Shown: positions 25,588 to 34,833, counted from the stretch's first letter. The stretch is 64,000 nucleotides of DNA from Eubacteriales bacterium (GCA_030531505.1 JAUNNH010000003.1:112938-176937); one strand, 5' to 3'. The notes: generated from the sequence alone by a model not told the origin. Numbers and translations: made by a program.

Positions 25588-27075
25588 ATGATTGACCGCA
25601 GCAGCGGTATTCTGATGCCCATGAGCTCGCTGCCCTCGCCTTACGGCATCGGCACGATGGGCAAGAGCGCGTTTCAGTTCGTGGACTTCCTGGCGGCGGC
25701 GGGCCAGAAATACTGGCAGCTTCTGCCCCTTGGACCGACCAGCTACGGCGACAGCCCCTACCAGTCCTTCTCCACCTTCGCCGGCAACCCCTATTACATC
25801 GATCTCGACCTGCTCATCAAGGACAAGCTCCTCAAGCCGTCCGAGGTCAGGAACCGGGACTGGGGCAGCGATCCTGCGCGCGTGGACTACGGCAAGATCT
25901 ACGAGAGCCGCTTTGCCGTGCTGCGCCTCGCCTTTGAGCGCGGGGCGGAGCGCTATGCGGAGGAGATCGCGGCCTTCCGCCGCGAGAACGCCGGCTGGCT
26001 CGAGAACTACGCGCTTTTCATGGCCATCAAGCGCAGCCAGGGCATGATCGCCTGGACGGCGTGGCCCGACGCGCTGCGTCTGCGCCGCGAGGACGCGCTG
26101 CGTGATGCCCGTGAGGAGCTGAAGGCAGATATAGACTTCTTCGTCTTCGTGCAGTTCCTCTTCTTCCGCCAGTGGGACGCCCTGCGCGCCTACGCGCGGG
26201 AGAAGGGCATCCGCTTCATCGGGGACGTGCCCATCTATGTCGCGCTCGATTCCGCCGATATCTGGAGCGAGCCGCAGTTCTTCCAGCTCGACGAGGAGAA
26301 CCTCCCGACCGAGGTGGCCGGCGTACCGCCCGATCCCTTCACCGAGGACGGCCAGCTCTGGGGCAATCCGCTCTATGACTGGGACGCCATGAAGCGGGAC
26401 GGCTACGGCTGGTGGATCCGCCGCATCGACGGGGCGAAAAAGCTCTACGACGTGCTGCGCATCGACCACTTCCGCGGCTTTGAGAGCTACTGGGCCGTGC
26501 CCTATGGTGACACCACCGCGAAGAACGGCGTCTGGAAGCCGGGCCCGGGCATGAGCCTGGTAGGCGTGCTGAACTCCTGGTTCAGCGACCTCGACTTCAT
26601 CGCGGAGGACCTGGGCTATACGACGCCGGAGGTGCAGAAGCTCCTGGCCGATTCCGGCCTGCCCGGCATGAAGATCCTGCAGTTTGCCTTTGACACGCAC
26701 GGCAACTCCGACTATCTGCCGCACAACACGGTGCCCAACAGCTGCTGCTATATCGGGACCCATGACAACGAGACCGTGCAGGGCTGGCTGAAATGGGCCG
26801 ACAAGGGGAGCGTTCGCTTTGCGGAGCGCTACCTGCATATCACGGCGGACGAGGGCTGGAACTGGGGCCTGATCCGCGGCGGCATGGCAACGGCCTCGCG
26901 GCTCTTCGTGGTGCAGATGCAGGATGTGCTCGGCCTCGACCGCAGCGCGCGCATGAACAGCCCCGGGACCGCCTCGGGCAACTGGCAGTGGCGCATGCTG
27001 CCCGGCGCCTATGACCGGGCGCTGGCCAAAAAGCTGCGCGGTTATACCGAGACCTACCGCCGACTGAACAAGTAA
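25588..27075 (+). CDS. malQ: 4-alpha-glucanotransferase (GH77)
   Basis: Amylomaltase transferring alpha-1,4-glucan segments between maltodextrins in the cytoplasm. The 495-residue protein shows the GH77 landmarks SSLPSPYGIGTMG, GDVPIYVALDSADIW, the nucleophile region LRIDHFRGFESYW, the acid/base region IAEDLGYTTPEV and the third carboxylate in IGTHDNETVQGW. The ATG at 25588 is chosen over an upstream TTG. It follows the permeases by 59 bases, which makes maltodextrin the probable cargo of the importer. Confidence 0.97.
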   Translation: MIDRSSGILMPMSSLPSPYGIGTMGKSAFQFVDFLAAAGQKYWQLLPLGPTSYGDSPYQSFSTFAGNPYYIDLDLLIKDKLLKPSEVRNRDWGSDPARVDYGKIYESRFAVLRLAFERGAERYAEEIAAFRRENAGWLENYALFMAIKRSQGMIAWTAWPDALRLRREDALRDAREELKADIDFFVFVQFLFFRQWDALRAYAREKGIRFIGDVPIYVALDSADIWSEPQFFQLDEENLPTEVAGVPPDPFTEDGQLWGNPLYDWDAMKRDGYGWWIRRIDGAKKLYDVLRIDHFRGFESYWAVPYGDTTAKNGVWKPGPGMSLVGVLNSWFSDLDFIAEDLGYTTPEVQKLLADSGLPGMKILQFAFDTHGNSDYLPHNTVPNSCCYIGTHDNETVQGWLKWADKGSVRFAERYLHITADEGWNWGLIRGGMATASRLFVVQMQDVLGLDRSARMNSPGTASGNWQWRMLPGAYDRALAKKLRGYTETYRRLNK

Positions 27076-27085
27076 AAAGCAAAAG

Positions 27086-27107
27086 GGCGCCGCTATGCGG
27101 CGCCTTT
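27086..27107 (+). terminator. Terminator of the sugar importer-malQ operon
   Basis: Stem GGCGCCGC/GCGGCGCC with a TAT loop, flanked by AAA and TTT. Confidence 0.75.
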
Positions 27108-27138
27108 CTGCTGGGTACTATCCGGACAGAACAAGCGG

Positions 27139-27169
27139 CACCCCCACGCTTCCTACAAGCGAGGGGGTG
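27139..27169. repeat. Hairpin in the malQ-dehydrogenase gap
   Basis: CACCCCC-A-CGCTT closes on AAGCG-A-GGGGGTG with a CCTAC loop, a 12-bp stem with one A/A mismatch. It lacks a T tract. The rest of 27076-27368 holds only the promoter and operator described separately. Confidence 0.55.
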
Positions 27170-27277
27170 TCATGGTTATATCCTCGTTAAAGTTCTGGCA
27201 AATCCGCAAAATGCACAAATACCACCGGTAGAGCTTGTGAAAAAGTACAGAAAAAACGACTTCTGTGCAATTGCCCC

Positions 27278-27316
27278 TTGACGGGGAAAAGATCTGCTTA
27301 TATACTTGTATTACAA
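27278..27316 (+). promoter_or_regulatory. Promoter and FadR-type operator of the dehydrogenase-TRAP operon
   Basis: TTGACG (27278-27283), 17 bp, TATACT (27301-27306). TTGTATTACAA (27306-27316) abuts the -10 and fits the FadR-subfamily consensus TNGTNNNACNA exactly. A related site lies at 31501-31511 before the FadR-type gene. Confidence 0.75.
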
Positions 27317-27368
27317 GCAGATAACATGAATAACAGTCACGTGGAAAAAGCGATAAGGAGGAGCGTAT

Positions 27369-28391
27369 ATGAATGTTCTGATGATCGGCGCCGGCGACAT
27401 TGCCTACTCCCACGGTCGCGCGGTCGTCAAGCTCGGCGGAAAGGTGATTGCCGCCTTTGACGTCAACCGGAAGGGCCTGGAGAAATACTGCGCGGAGTTC
27501 GGCAGTGAGGCCATCGGCTATGAGGATCTGGATACCTGGATCCCGAAGGCCGACTATGTGGTGCTCTGCACGCCGCCGACCAAGCGTCTCGACTATGTGG
27601 AGAAGGTCCTCTCCGCCCATGTTCCGCTGTACATGGAAAAGCCCATCGCCACAAGTCTGGAGGACGCGCAGAAGATCAAGGACATGGAGCAGAAGTACGA
27701 CGGCAAGATCATCGTCGGCTTTGCCCACCGCTATCGCCCGGCCTTCCAGAAGATGGTCGAACTGGTCCGCTCCGGCGCGCTCGGCGATCCCATCAACGTC
27801 TTTGACAACCGCGTCGGCCCCGGTTTCGGCTTCCGGGGGACCTATTTCGCCCCCTCCTGGCGCACCGACCCGAAATTTGCCTGCGGCTTCACCATCGAGT
27901 CCATCTCCCACGAGTGGAACCTGCTGACCGCGCTATGCGGCGAGTTCGAGACCCTGAGCGCCAATGTCTGGTGCACGATCGACTCGCTTCCCGCCTTCGA
28001 CACCAACTTCTCCGGCACCATGAAGATCAAAAAGGGCGGCATCGCCACCATCAGCGCGAGCTGGTCGAGCGATCTCGGCGCGAACCTCAAGGGCTACATC
28101 GGCACCAAGGGCAGCGCTTTTCTCAAGGGCCGCGACATGTTCGAGTTCGACGAGCTGACTTACAAGACCGCCGATATGGCCGAGGCCGTCACCATCACCT
28201 ACAACGACTCCTATAAATACAACCAGGACGGGGTCATCTTCCCGATCCATAAGCATTTCCAGGACTGCCTGAAAAACGGCACGCCCATCTGCACGCCGCT
28301 CGACGAGGGCATCAAGGTGCTCAAGCTTTCCATGCTGGCGCTGGAGTCCTCGCGCGAACACAAGGAGATCCTGCTCGACGAGCGGATGTAA
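27369..28391 (+). CDS. Gfo/Idh/MocA family oxidoreductase
   Basis: NAD(P)-dependent dehydrogenase acting on a sugar, inositol or sugar acid. The N-terminal Rossmann fold begins MNVLMIGAGDIAYSHGRA, and the family's catalytic EKP motif appears as LYMEKPIATSLEDAQ; the C-terminal domain carries FAHRYRPAF and HEWNLLTAL. It is first in an operon with a TRAP transporter and FadR-type regulator, so its substrate is probably the acid or sugar taken up by that transporter. The AAGGAGG site is strong. Confidence 0.92.
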   Translation: MNVLMIGAGDIAYSHGRAVVKLGGKVIAAFDVNRKGLEKYCAEFGSEAIGYEDLDTWIPKADYVVLCTPPTKRLDYVEKVLSAHVPLYMEKPIATSLEDAQKIKDMEQKYDGKIIVGFAHRYRPAFQKMVELVRSGALGDPINVFDNRVGPGFGFRGTYFAPSWRTDPKFACGFTIESISHEWNLLTALCGEFETLSANVWCTIDSLPAFDTNFSGTMKIKKGGIATISASWSSDLGANLKGYIGTKGSAFLKGRDMFEFDELTYKTADMAEAVTITYNDSYKYNQDGVIFPIHKHFQDCLKNGTPICTPLDEGIKVLKLSMLALESSREHKEILLDERM

Positions 28392-28462
28392 AACGGCGAA
28401 AGCCGCATGTTGGTAAACTGCCGCCGCAAGGCGGAAAAAAGAATAATACAGGAGGAAAGATC

Positions 28463-29470
28463 ATGAAAAAGTTCTTAGCACTCGTTCTGGCTCTGGCCTG
28501 CATCTTCACGCTGGCTGTCGCCGGCGCCGCCAATGCGGCGAGCCCCTACACCAAGATCAATCTCACCATGACCGTCAACGGCACCGACACCCAGATCGAC
28601 ACCAAGGTCGGTCAGAAGTTTGCCGAGCTGGTCGAAGAGGCCACCGACGGCGCCGTGCTGATCGACGTCTTCCCCAATGACCAGCTGGCCGGCGGCAACG
28701 CTGCCAAGGGCATGGAGATGCTGGCCGACGGCTCCGTGGATATCGCGGCCTACGCCACTGTCACCATGGGCGCCCTGGACGAGCGCCTCACCATCGGCAT
28801 CACCCCCTGGATCTTTGACGACTATACCGACGCCCGTACCACCATCGACGAGACCGGTCTGGACTACTATGCCTCCATCCTCGCCGACTACAACATGACT
28901 CTGCTCGGCTCTTTCCACAACGGCTTCCGCCAGCTCTCCAACTCCAAGCGCCCGGTCCTGACCCCCGATGATATGGCCGGCCTCAAGATCCGCACCCCGG
29001 GCAGCGCCATCTACCAGAACACCTTCACCGCTCTCGGCGCCAGCCCCTCCACCCTGAACTGGGGCGAGGTCTTCACCGCGCTGCAGCAGGGCACAATCGA
29101 CGGCCAGGAGAACGGCCTGAGCATCACCAACACCTCCGGCGTCCTGGAAGTCCAGCCCTATGTCACGGTCTGGAGCTACAGCTATGAGAACGACCTGCTG
29201 ATGTTCAACACCGACATCTGGAACAGCCTGAACGAGGAGACCCAGAATGTCCTGCGCGAGAAGGCCCTCGAGGCCTGCAACTGGGGCCGCGACGTGGTCG
29301 AGGCCGAGCATGAGACCCTGATCGAGGAGTTCCGCGCCAAGGGCATCCAGGTCGACGTCCTGACTGAGGAGCAGGTTGCCCTCTTCAAGGAGAAGGTCGC
29401 CGACGTCAAGGCCGATTTCCTCGCCAAGTTTGACGCGGACGCTCTGGCCGCCTTCGGCATCGAGGGGTAA
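28463..29470 (+). CDS. dctP: TRAP transporter substrate-binding protein (DctP family)
   Basis: Extracytoplasmic receptor of a tripartite ATP-independent transporter, 335 residues. A signal peptide ends near GAANA (residues 20-24) and lacks a lipobox Cys. The DctP signature is visible in VFPNDQLAGGNAAKGMEML, DMAGLKIRTPGS with the ligand-carboxylate-binding Arg, and EVFTALQQGTIDGQENGL. DctP proteins bind organic or sugar acids. A hairpin at 29486-29513 separates it from the membrane subunits. Confidence 0.94.
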   Translation: MKKFLALVLALACIFTLAVAGAANAASPYTKINLTMTVNGTDTQIDTKVGQKFAELVEEATDGAVLIDVFPNDQLAGGNAAKGMEMLADGSVDIAAYATVTMGALDERLTIGITPWIFDDYTDARTTIDETGLDYYASILADYNMTLLGSFHNGFRQLSNSKRPVLTPDDMAGLKIRTPGSAIYQNTFTALGASPSTLNWGEVFTALQQGTIDGQENGLSITNTSGVLEVQPYVTVWSYSYENDLLMFNTDIWNSLNEETQNVLREKALEACNWGRDVVEAEHETLIEEFRAKGIQVDVLTEEQVALFKEKVADVKADFLAKFDADALAAFGIEG

Positions 29471-29485
29471 TCCGGCTTCATTAGA

Positions 29486-29513
29486 AAAGAGCGGAAGGAA
29501 ACTTCCGCTCTTT
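29486..29513 (+). terminator. Intra-operon attenuating hairpin after dctP
   Basis: AAAGAGCGGAAG/CTTCCGCTCTTT with a GAAA loop and a short pyrimidine tail. It probably raises receptor over permease expression. Confidence 0.7.
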
Positions 29514-29539
29514 CTCTCAACGAAGAAAGGACAAGCGAT

Positions 29540-30106
29540 ATGCTGAAAAAGATCATTGACAACCTGGAGGAGATCATCTGTCTGATCGCCTTGACGGTGA
29601 TGACGGTCCTCACCTTTTCCAACGTCGTTACCCGCTATGTTTTCAATTTCTCCATGAACTTCGCGGAGGAGATATCCACCTACTCCTTCGTCCTGCTGAG
29701 CCTCTTCGGTGCCTCCATTGCGGCCAAGCGCGGCGCGCACCTGGGCTTCACGCTGCTGGCCGATCATGTGCCCAAGATCGTGGCCCGTATTTTTGAGGTC
29801 ATTTCCGCCCTGGCCGGCATCACGTTCGCAGGCGTCATCTTTTACTATGGCATCCGCATGACCATGACGCAGTTCCAGCGCGGTCAGCTCTCGCTGGGCG
29901 TGCAGATCCCCGAGTGGATCTACGGCTCCTTTGTGCCGCTGGGCGCCTTCTTCCTGCTGCTGCGCTTTGTGGAGCTGCTGATCCAGGCCCTGCGCAACAA
30001 GGACGCGGCGCGCGAGGACGTGCTGGCGGAGGCGCTGGCCGACGCGCTCAACGATGTTCCCGAAGAAGAGCGCGAGAGCTTTGAAAAAACGGGGAAGGGG
30101 GAGTAA
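29540..30106 (+). CDS. dctQ: TRAP transporter small permease (DctQ family)
   Basis: Four-helix small membrane subunit of 188 residues, with family features FSNVVTRYVFNFSMNFAEEI and RGAHLGFTLLADHVP. The C-terminal tail is charged and longer than usual. It lies 3 bases before the large permease gene, consistent with a tight unit. Confidence 0.92.
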   Translation: MLKKIIDNLEEIICLIALTVMTVLTFSNVVTRYVFNFSMNFAEEISTYSFVLLSLFGASIAAKRGAHLGFTLLADHVPKIVARIFEVISALAGITFAGVIFYYGIRMTMTQFQRGQLSLGVQIPEWIYGSFVPLGAFFLLLRFVELLIQALRNKDAAREDVLAEALADALNDVPEEERESFEKTGKGE

Positions 30107-30109
30107 ACC

Positions 30110-31402
30110 ATGGTAACAATCGTTCTGTTCGGCCTGTTCGCCGTCTTGCTGCTGATGGGCGCTCCCATCGCCGTCTGCCTCGGCATGTCCAGCGTGGCCG
30201 CCATGGTCGCCCTGGGTGCGGGCCGCCCGCTGAACATCGTGCTCGGCACGGTGCCGCAGCTGGTCTCCGCCGCAATCACCAAGTCCGTCCTGATGGCGAT
30301 CCCCTTCTTCATCCTGGGCGGCAACATCATGGAAAAATCCGGCATCTCGACCCGGCTCATCAAGCTCGCCCAGGCCTGCGTCGGCCACTTCAAGGGCGGC
30401 GTGGCCATGGTCTGCGTGCTGGTCGCCTGCTTCTTCGCGGCGATCTCCGGCTCCGGCCCGGCCACGGTCGCGGCTCTCGGCCTGATCCTGATCCCGGCCA
30501 TGATCGAGGTGGGCTATCCCCCTGCCTTTGCCGCAGCCCTGATGGCGACGGCCGGCGCCATCGGCGTCATCATTCCGCCGTCCATCACCTTCGTCGTCTA
30601 CGGTTCGATCTCCGACGTCTCCATCGGCAGCCTCTTCATCTCCGGCGTACTGCCCGGTCTGCTGATGGGCGCGGCTCTCATCATCATGACGCTCTGGATC
30701 GGCCGCAAGAACGACCTCAAGCTCCTGCCCCGCGCGAGCTGGGGGGAGCGCTGGAAGGCGTTTAAGGAGGCCTTCTGGGGCCTGCTGATGCCGGTCATCA
30801 TTTTGGGCGGCATCTACGGCGGCATCTTCACCCCGACCGAGGCGGCGGCTGTCTCCGCAGTCTACGGTCTGATCGTGGGCCTCTTTGTCTACAGGACGCT
30901 GAAGCTCAAGGATCTGAAGAAGATCATCATTGACTCGGCCTCCACCACGGCCGTCGTTATGCTGATCACCGCCGCGGCCTCTCTCTTTGCCTACGTGCTG
31001 ACCCGCGCGCGCATCAACGTGGCCATCAGCTCCGCGCTGGAGAACTTTGCCGCCGGCAACACCGTGGTCTTCCTGATCATCGTGAACATCTGCCTGCTGA
31101 TCGCCGGCTGCTTCCTCGACTCCACCTCCGCGCTCTACATCTTCACGCCGCTGTTCCTGCCGGTCGCGCAGGCACTGGGCATGAACCTGGTGCACTTCGG
31201 CACCATCATGATCGTGAACCTGGCCATCGGCCTGGTCACGCCGCCCGTTGGCGTGAACCTCTATGTCGCCTGCGGCATCGCCAAGGTGGATCTCAAGGCG
31301 ATCTCCAAGGCGGTCATCCCGCTGATCATCGCCTCTCTGATCGTGCTGCTGCTCGTCACCTACATCCCGCAGATCTCTCTGGTCCTGCTCGGCGGCGGCT
31401 GA
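30110..31402 (+). CDS. dctM: TRAP transporter large permease (DctM family)
   Basis: Channel-forming subunit of the sodium-driven TRAP transporter, 430 residues with about 12 membrane segments. Family landmarks are MAIPFFILGGNIMEKSGIS, ISGSGPATVAALG and the GAIGVIIPPSI turn. It completes the dctPQM set. A terminator follows. Confidence 0.95.
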   Translation: MVTIVLFGLFAVLLLMGAPIAVCLGMSSVAAMVALGAGRPLNIVLGTVPQLVSAAITKSVLMAIPFFILGGNIMEKSGISTRLIKLAQACVGHFKGGVAMVCVLVACFFAAISGSGPATVAALGLILIPAMIEVGYPPAFAAALMATAGAIGVIIPPSITFVVYGSISDVSIGSLFISGVLPGLLMGAALIIMTLWIGRKNDLKLLPRASWGERWKAFKEAFWGLLMPVIILGGIYGGIFTPTEAAAVSAVYGLIVGLFVYRTLKLKDLKKIIIDSASTTAVVMLITAAASLFAYVLTRARINVAISSALENFAAGNTVVFLIIVNICLLIAGCFLDSTSALYIFTPLFLPVAQALGMNLVHFGTIMIVNLAIGLVTPPVGVNLYVACGIAKVDLKAISKAVIPLIIASLIVLLLVTYIPQISLVLLGGG

Positions 31403-31417
31403 GTTTTCTGAATACCG

Positions 31418-31450
31418 GCAGACACGGCCAAACACCGTGTCTGCTTTTTT
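31418..31450 (+). terminator. Terminator of the TRAP operon
   Basis: Stem GCAGACACGG/CCGTGTCTGC with a 7-base loop, then TTTTTT. Confidence 0.92.
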
Positions 31451-31460
31451 ATACATGCGA

Positions 31461-31511
31461 TTGACAGGGACGGGAATGAGATGCTAAGATAGTATTATAC
31501 TTGTAATATGA
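31461..31511 (+). promoter_or_regulatory. Promoter and operator of the FadR-type regulator gene
   Basis: TTGACA (31461-31466), 18 bp, TAAGAT (31485-31490). TTGTAATATGA (31501-31511) sits at the expected transcript start and matches the TNGTNNNACNA consensus with one change, suggesting weaker self-repression than at 27306. Confidence 0.65.
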
Positions 31512-31521
31512 GGTTATCACC

Positions 31522-32205
31522 ATGCCTGCTTTCAGCCCTGTTACCAGCAACAAACTGTACATGCAGATCTTTCATCAGCTTCGGGACGCAATCATGGCGG
31601 GGACCTTCCAGGTCGGCGACAAGCTGCCGAGCGAGAAGGAACTCTGTGAGATGTTCGGTGTCAGCCGCGTCCCGGTGCGGGAGGCGCTCTGCGCGCTGGA
31701 GCTCAACGGGCTCGTGGAGTCCAACCAGGGCCAGGGCGTCTTTGTCAAAGAGATCCATTCCGTCACGAACGACTGGATCAATGAGATCGACCCGCAGGAC
31801 ATTATCCAGACCCGCATGCTCATGGAGCCGGAGGTGGCCCGCTGCGCCGCGCTGAATATCAGCGAGGTGGAGAAGACCCGCATGCGCGAGATCATCGAGC
31901 GGTTCCGCCGGGAGGCGGAGGACAAGGTCTATTCCGAGATCACGGACCGTGATTTTCATATGAGCATCGCCCGCGCGAGCGGAAACCATATGTTCCTCGT
32001 GCTCTACGACATGATCTGGAAGGCCATGGAGCAGCGCATGTGGTCGCTGATCCTGAGCCGCACCGTGACGGCCGAGGAGAACCGCAAGCAGCATTACGAG
32101 GAGCATATGCAGATCGCCGAGGCCATCTTGGCCGGGGATTCGGAGGCGGCCTACAACCGCATGAAGGCGCATATGGAGGATCTCGACCGGCGCTACTGGA
32201 ACTGA
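31522..32205 (+). CDS. GntR family regulator, FadR subfamily (FCD domain)
   Basis: Winged-helix regulator of 227 residues. The GntR DNA-binding domain is residues 10-75 (GDKLPSEKELCEMFGVSRVPV); the helical FCD effector domain follows, with its metal-ligand pattern in SEITDRDFHMSIARASGNHM and a later His. FadR-subfamily regulators often respond to sugar acids, fitting the TRAP and dehydrogenase genes upstream. Matching operators precede both this gene and that operon. Confidence 0.92.
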   Translation: MPAFSPVTSNKLYMQIFHQLRDAIMAGTFQVGDKLPSEKELCEMFGVSRVPVREALCALELNGLVESNQGQGVFVKEIHSVTNDWINEIDPQDIIQTRMLMEPEVARCAALNISEVEKTRMREIIERFRREAEDKVYSEITDRDFHMSIARASGNHMFLVLYDMIWKAMEQRMWSLILSRTVTAEENRKQHYEEHMQIAEAILAGDSEAAYNRMKAHMEDLDRRYWN

Positions 32206-32260
32206 GTTTCAAACAGGATCAACAAGCCCCCTGTGCGCGACGGCGAACAGGGGGCAAACC

Positions 32261-34798
32261 ATGGACAGAGGGGAAACCATGAAGAAGGAGAAACAGCCCG
32301 CGCCCGCACAGATCGAAGTGCGCGGGGCGCGGGTGCATAACCTGAAGAACATCGACGTCGATATCCCGCTCCACAAGCTCGTGGGGATCGCGGGCGTGTC
32401 CGGCAGCGGGAAGTCCTCGCTGGCGCTGGGCATCCTGTACGCGGAGGGCTCGCGGCGCTACCTCGAATCGCTCTCTACCTATACCCGGCGGCGCATGACC
32501 CAGGCGACGCGGGCGGAGGTGGACGAGGTGCTGTATGTGCCCGCCTCGCTCGCGCTGCACCAGCGCCCCGGCGTACCGGGCATCCGCAGCACCTTCGGCA
32601 CGGGCACGGAGCTCCTCAACAGCCTGCGCCTGATGTACTCGCGCCTCGCTAGCCACCGCTGCCCGAATGGGCATTACCTGCCGCCGTCGCTGAACGTGGC
32701 GGCGGAGCGGCCCCTCGTCTGCCCGGTGTGCGGGGTGAGCTTCTACGCTCCCGGTGCGGAGGAGCTGGCCTTCAACAGTCAGGGCGCCTGCAAAACCTGC
32801 GACGGCACCGGCATCGTCCGCACGGTGGACGAGTCGACCCTGGTGCCGGACGAGTCTCTCTCGATCGACGAGGGCGCGGTGGCCCCGTGGCAGACGCTGA
32901 TGTGGTCGCTGATGAAGGACATCGCCCGGGAGATGGGCGTGCGCACCGACGTGCCGTTTCGGGAGCTGACGGAAAAGGAGCGGGACATCGTGTTCCACGG
33001 TCCCGCTGTCAAGAAGAATATCATCTACCAGAACAAGACCAGCGGCGCGGCGGGCGATATGGATTTCACCTACTTCAACGCCACCTACACGGTCGAAAAC
33101 GCCCTCTCGAAGGTCAAGGACGAGAAGGGCATGAAGCGCGTGGAGAAGTTCTTGAAGCAGAGCGTCTGCCCGGACTGCGGCGGGACGCGGCTCTCTGCGG
33201 CCGCCCGCGCGCCGAAGCTGCGGGGGATCACCCTGGCGGAGGCCTGCACGATGACGCTTGCCGACCTCGTCGTCTGGGTGGACGGTGTGCCGGCCTCCCT
33301 CCCGGAGGAGATGCGCCCGATGGCGGCGCGCGTCTGCGAGTCGTTCCAGGACGCGGCGCGGCGGCTCATGGAACTGGGGCTCGATTACCTCACGCTGGAC
33401 CGCGCGGCCTCCACGCTCTCCACCGGCGAGCGCCAGCGGATGCAGCTCGCGCGGGCGGTCCGCAACCGCACGACGGGCGTCCTCTATGTGCTGGACGAGC
33501 CGTCCATCGGCCTGCACCCGGCGAACCTCGAGGGGCTCACGGGCGTGATGCGCGACCTGCTCGCGGACGGCAACTCCGTGATCCTTGTCGACCACGATAC
33601 CCGGGTGCTGAAGGAGGCCGACTGGCTCATTGAGCTTGGCCCGGAGGCCGGCGCCGGCGGCGGCACGGTCATCGCCCAGGGCTGCGTCGAAGAGATCGAA
33701 AACGATCCGGCCTCCCGCATCGGCGGCTTCCTGTCCGGCCGGGCGGACGTCAGCGCGCGGCAGCCGATCCCGGCGGAGGAGCTCTTCGCGCTGGGGCGGA
33801 TCCGCCTTTCCACCGACCGGATCCATACCGTGCAGCCCCTGGAGGTCGAGCTTCCCAAGGGCCGCCTGATCGCCGTGACCGGGGTCTCCGGCTCCGGCAA
33901 GACGACCATGGTGCTGGAGAGCCTGATCCCGGCGCTCGACGCCTCCATCCGGGGCGGAAAGCTCCCGGCGCATGTCCGGGCGGTCTCGGCCGAGGGCATT
34001 GCGCAGGTGAAGCTCATCGACGCGACGCCCATCGGCATCAACGTCCGCTCCACCGTGGCGACCTATGCCGACGTGCACGACGAGCTGCGCAAGGTCTACG
34101 CCCGGACTGCCGACGCGAAGGCGCGCGGCCGCAAGGCCGGGGATTTCTCCTACAATACGGGCGCGCTCCGCTGTCCGGCCTGCGACGGCACCGGCTCGAT
34201 CAGCCTCGACGTGCAGTTTCTCCCGGACGTGGACATCCCGTGCCCGGACTGCCGCGGCTCGCGCTATGCGAAGGAGGCGTATTTCATTCGCCGCCCGTCG
34301 AAGGGGGACGGTGAGGCTCTCTGCCTCCCGGAGCTGATGGCCCTGAGCGTGGACGAGGCGCTCGCGGCCTGCGCGGATCTCCCGCTGGTGGAGCGGCGGC
34401 TGCGGGTACTGAGCGAGCTGGGCCTCGGCTATCTGACCCTGGGCGAGGAGACGCCCAGCCTCTCCGGCGGCGAGGCGCAGCGCCTCAAGCTCGCGAGCGA
34501 AATGGGCCGCGGCCAGGCGGATTCCGTCTTTGTCTTTGACGAGCCGACCATCGGCCTGCATCCGCTGGACGTGCAGACGCTGCTGCGGGTCTTCCGTCGG
34601 CTGATCGAAAACGGCGCCACGGTCGTCGTGATCGAACACGACCTTGACGTGATCCGCAGTGCGGACTATGTGATCGACATGGGACCGGGCGGCGGCGTGC
34701 GCGGCGGCCGAATCGTCGCGGCCGGCACCCCGGAGGAGATCGCCGCCTGCCCGGAGAGCCGGACGGGGAAATACTTAAGGGAAGAGAAACAGGGATGA
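32261..34798 (+). CDS. UvrA-like ABC ATPase (second-class excinuclease A subunit)
   Basis: Soluble double-ABC ATPase of the UvrA family, 845 residues. Walker A motifs are GVSGSGKSSLALG (near residue 45) and GVSGSGKTTMVLE (near residue 545). Two signature regions are LSTGERQRMQLARA and LSGGEAQRLKLASE, and Cys-rich zinc-type motifs include CPDCGGTR, CPACDGTG and CPDCRGSR. It is shorter than housekeeping UvrA (about 940 residues) and resembles UvrA2/DrrC-type proteins linked to damage tolerance or drug resistance. The first signature has Thr in place of the usual second Gly-context residue (LSTGE). Either ATG 32261 or ATG 32279, each with a G-rich site, could be the start. Role is uncertain. Confidence 0.85.
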   Translation: MDRGETMKKEKQPAPAQIEVRGARVHNLKNIDVDIPLHKLVGIAGVSGSGKSSLALGILYAEGSRRYLESLSTYTRRRMTQATRAEVDEVLYVPASLALHQRPGVPGIRSTFGTGTELLNSLRLMYSRLASHRCPNGHYLPPSLNVAAERPLVCPVCGVSFYAPGAEELAFNSQGACKTCDGTGIVRTVDESTLVPDESLSIDEGAVAPWQTLMWSLMKDIAREMGVRTDVPFRELTEKERDIVFHGPAVKKNIIYQNKTSGAAGDMDFTYFNATYTVENALSKVKDEKGMKRVEKFLKQSVCPDCGGTRLSAAARAPKLRGITLAEACTMTLADLVVWVDGVPASLPEEMRPMAARVCESFQDAARRLMELGLDYLTLDRAASTLSTGERQRMQLARAVRNRTTGVLYVLDEPSIGLHPANLEGLTGVMRDLLADGNSVILVDHDTRVLKEADWLIELGPEAGAGGGTVIAQGCVEEIENDPASRIGGFLSGRADVSARQPIPAEELFALGRIRLSTDRIHTVQPLEVELPKGRLIAVTGVSGSGKTTMVLESLIPALDASIRGGKLPAHVRAVSAEGIAQVKLIDATPIGINVRSTVATYADVHDELRKVYARTADAKARGRKAGDFSYNTGALRCPACDGTGSISLDVQFLPDVDIPCPDCRGSRYAKEAYFIRRPSKGDGEALCLPELMALSVDEALAACADLPLVERRLRVLSELGLGYLTLGEETPSLSGGEAQRLKLASEMGRGQADSVFVFDEPTIGLHPLDVQTLLRVFRRLIENGATVVVIEHDLDVIRSADYVIDMGPGGGVRGGRIVAAGTPEEIAACPESRTGKYLREEKQG

Positions 34799-34800
34799 AT

Positions 34801-34833
34801 AACGGCAGGGAGTGGTGAACTCCCTGCCGTTTT
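34801..34833 (+). terminator. Terminator of the UvrA-like gene
   Basis: Stem AACGGCAGGGAG/CTCCCTGCCGTT with a 7-base loop and a short T run. It marks the left boundary of the export locus. Confidence 0.8.

Noticed and set aside
28475-31456. Minus-strand frame of 993 codons
   Set aside because: It lies opposite dctP, dctQ and dctM, which have clear family motifs and ribosome sites. Its translation is a Gly/Asp/His/Arg-rich shadow without domains.
32219-34639. Minus-strand frame of 806 codons
   Set aside because: Antisense to the UvrA-like gene; no recognisable protein motif.
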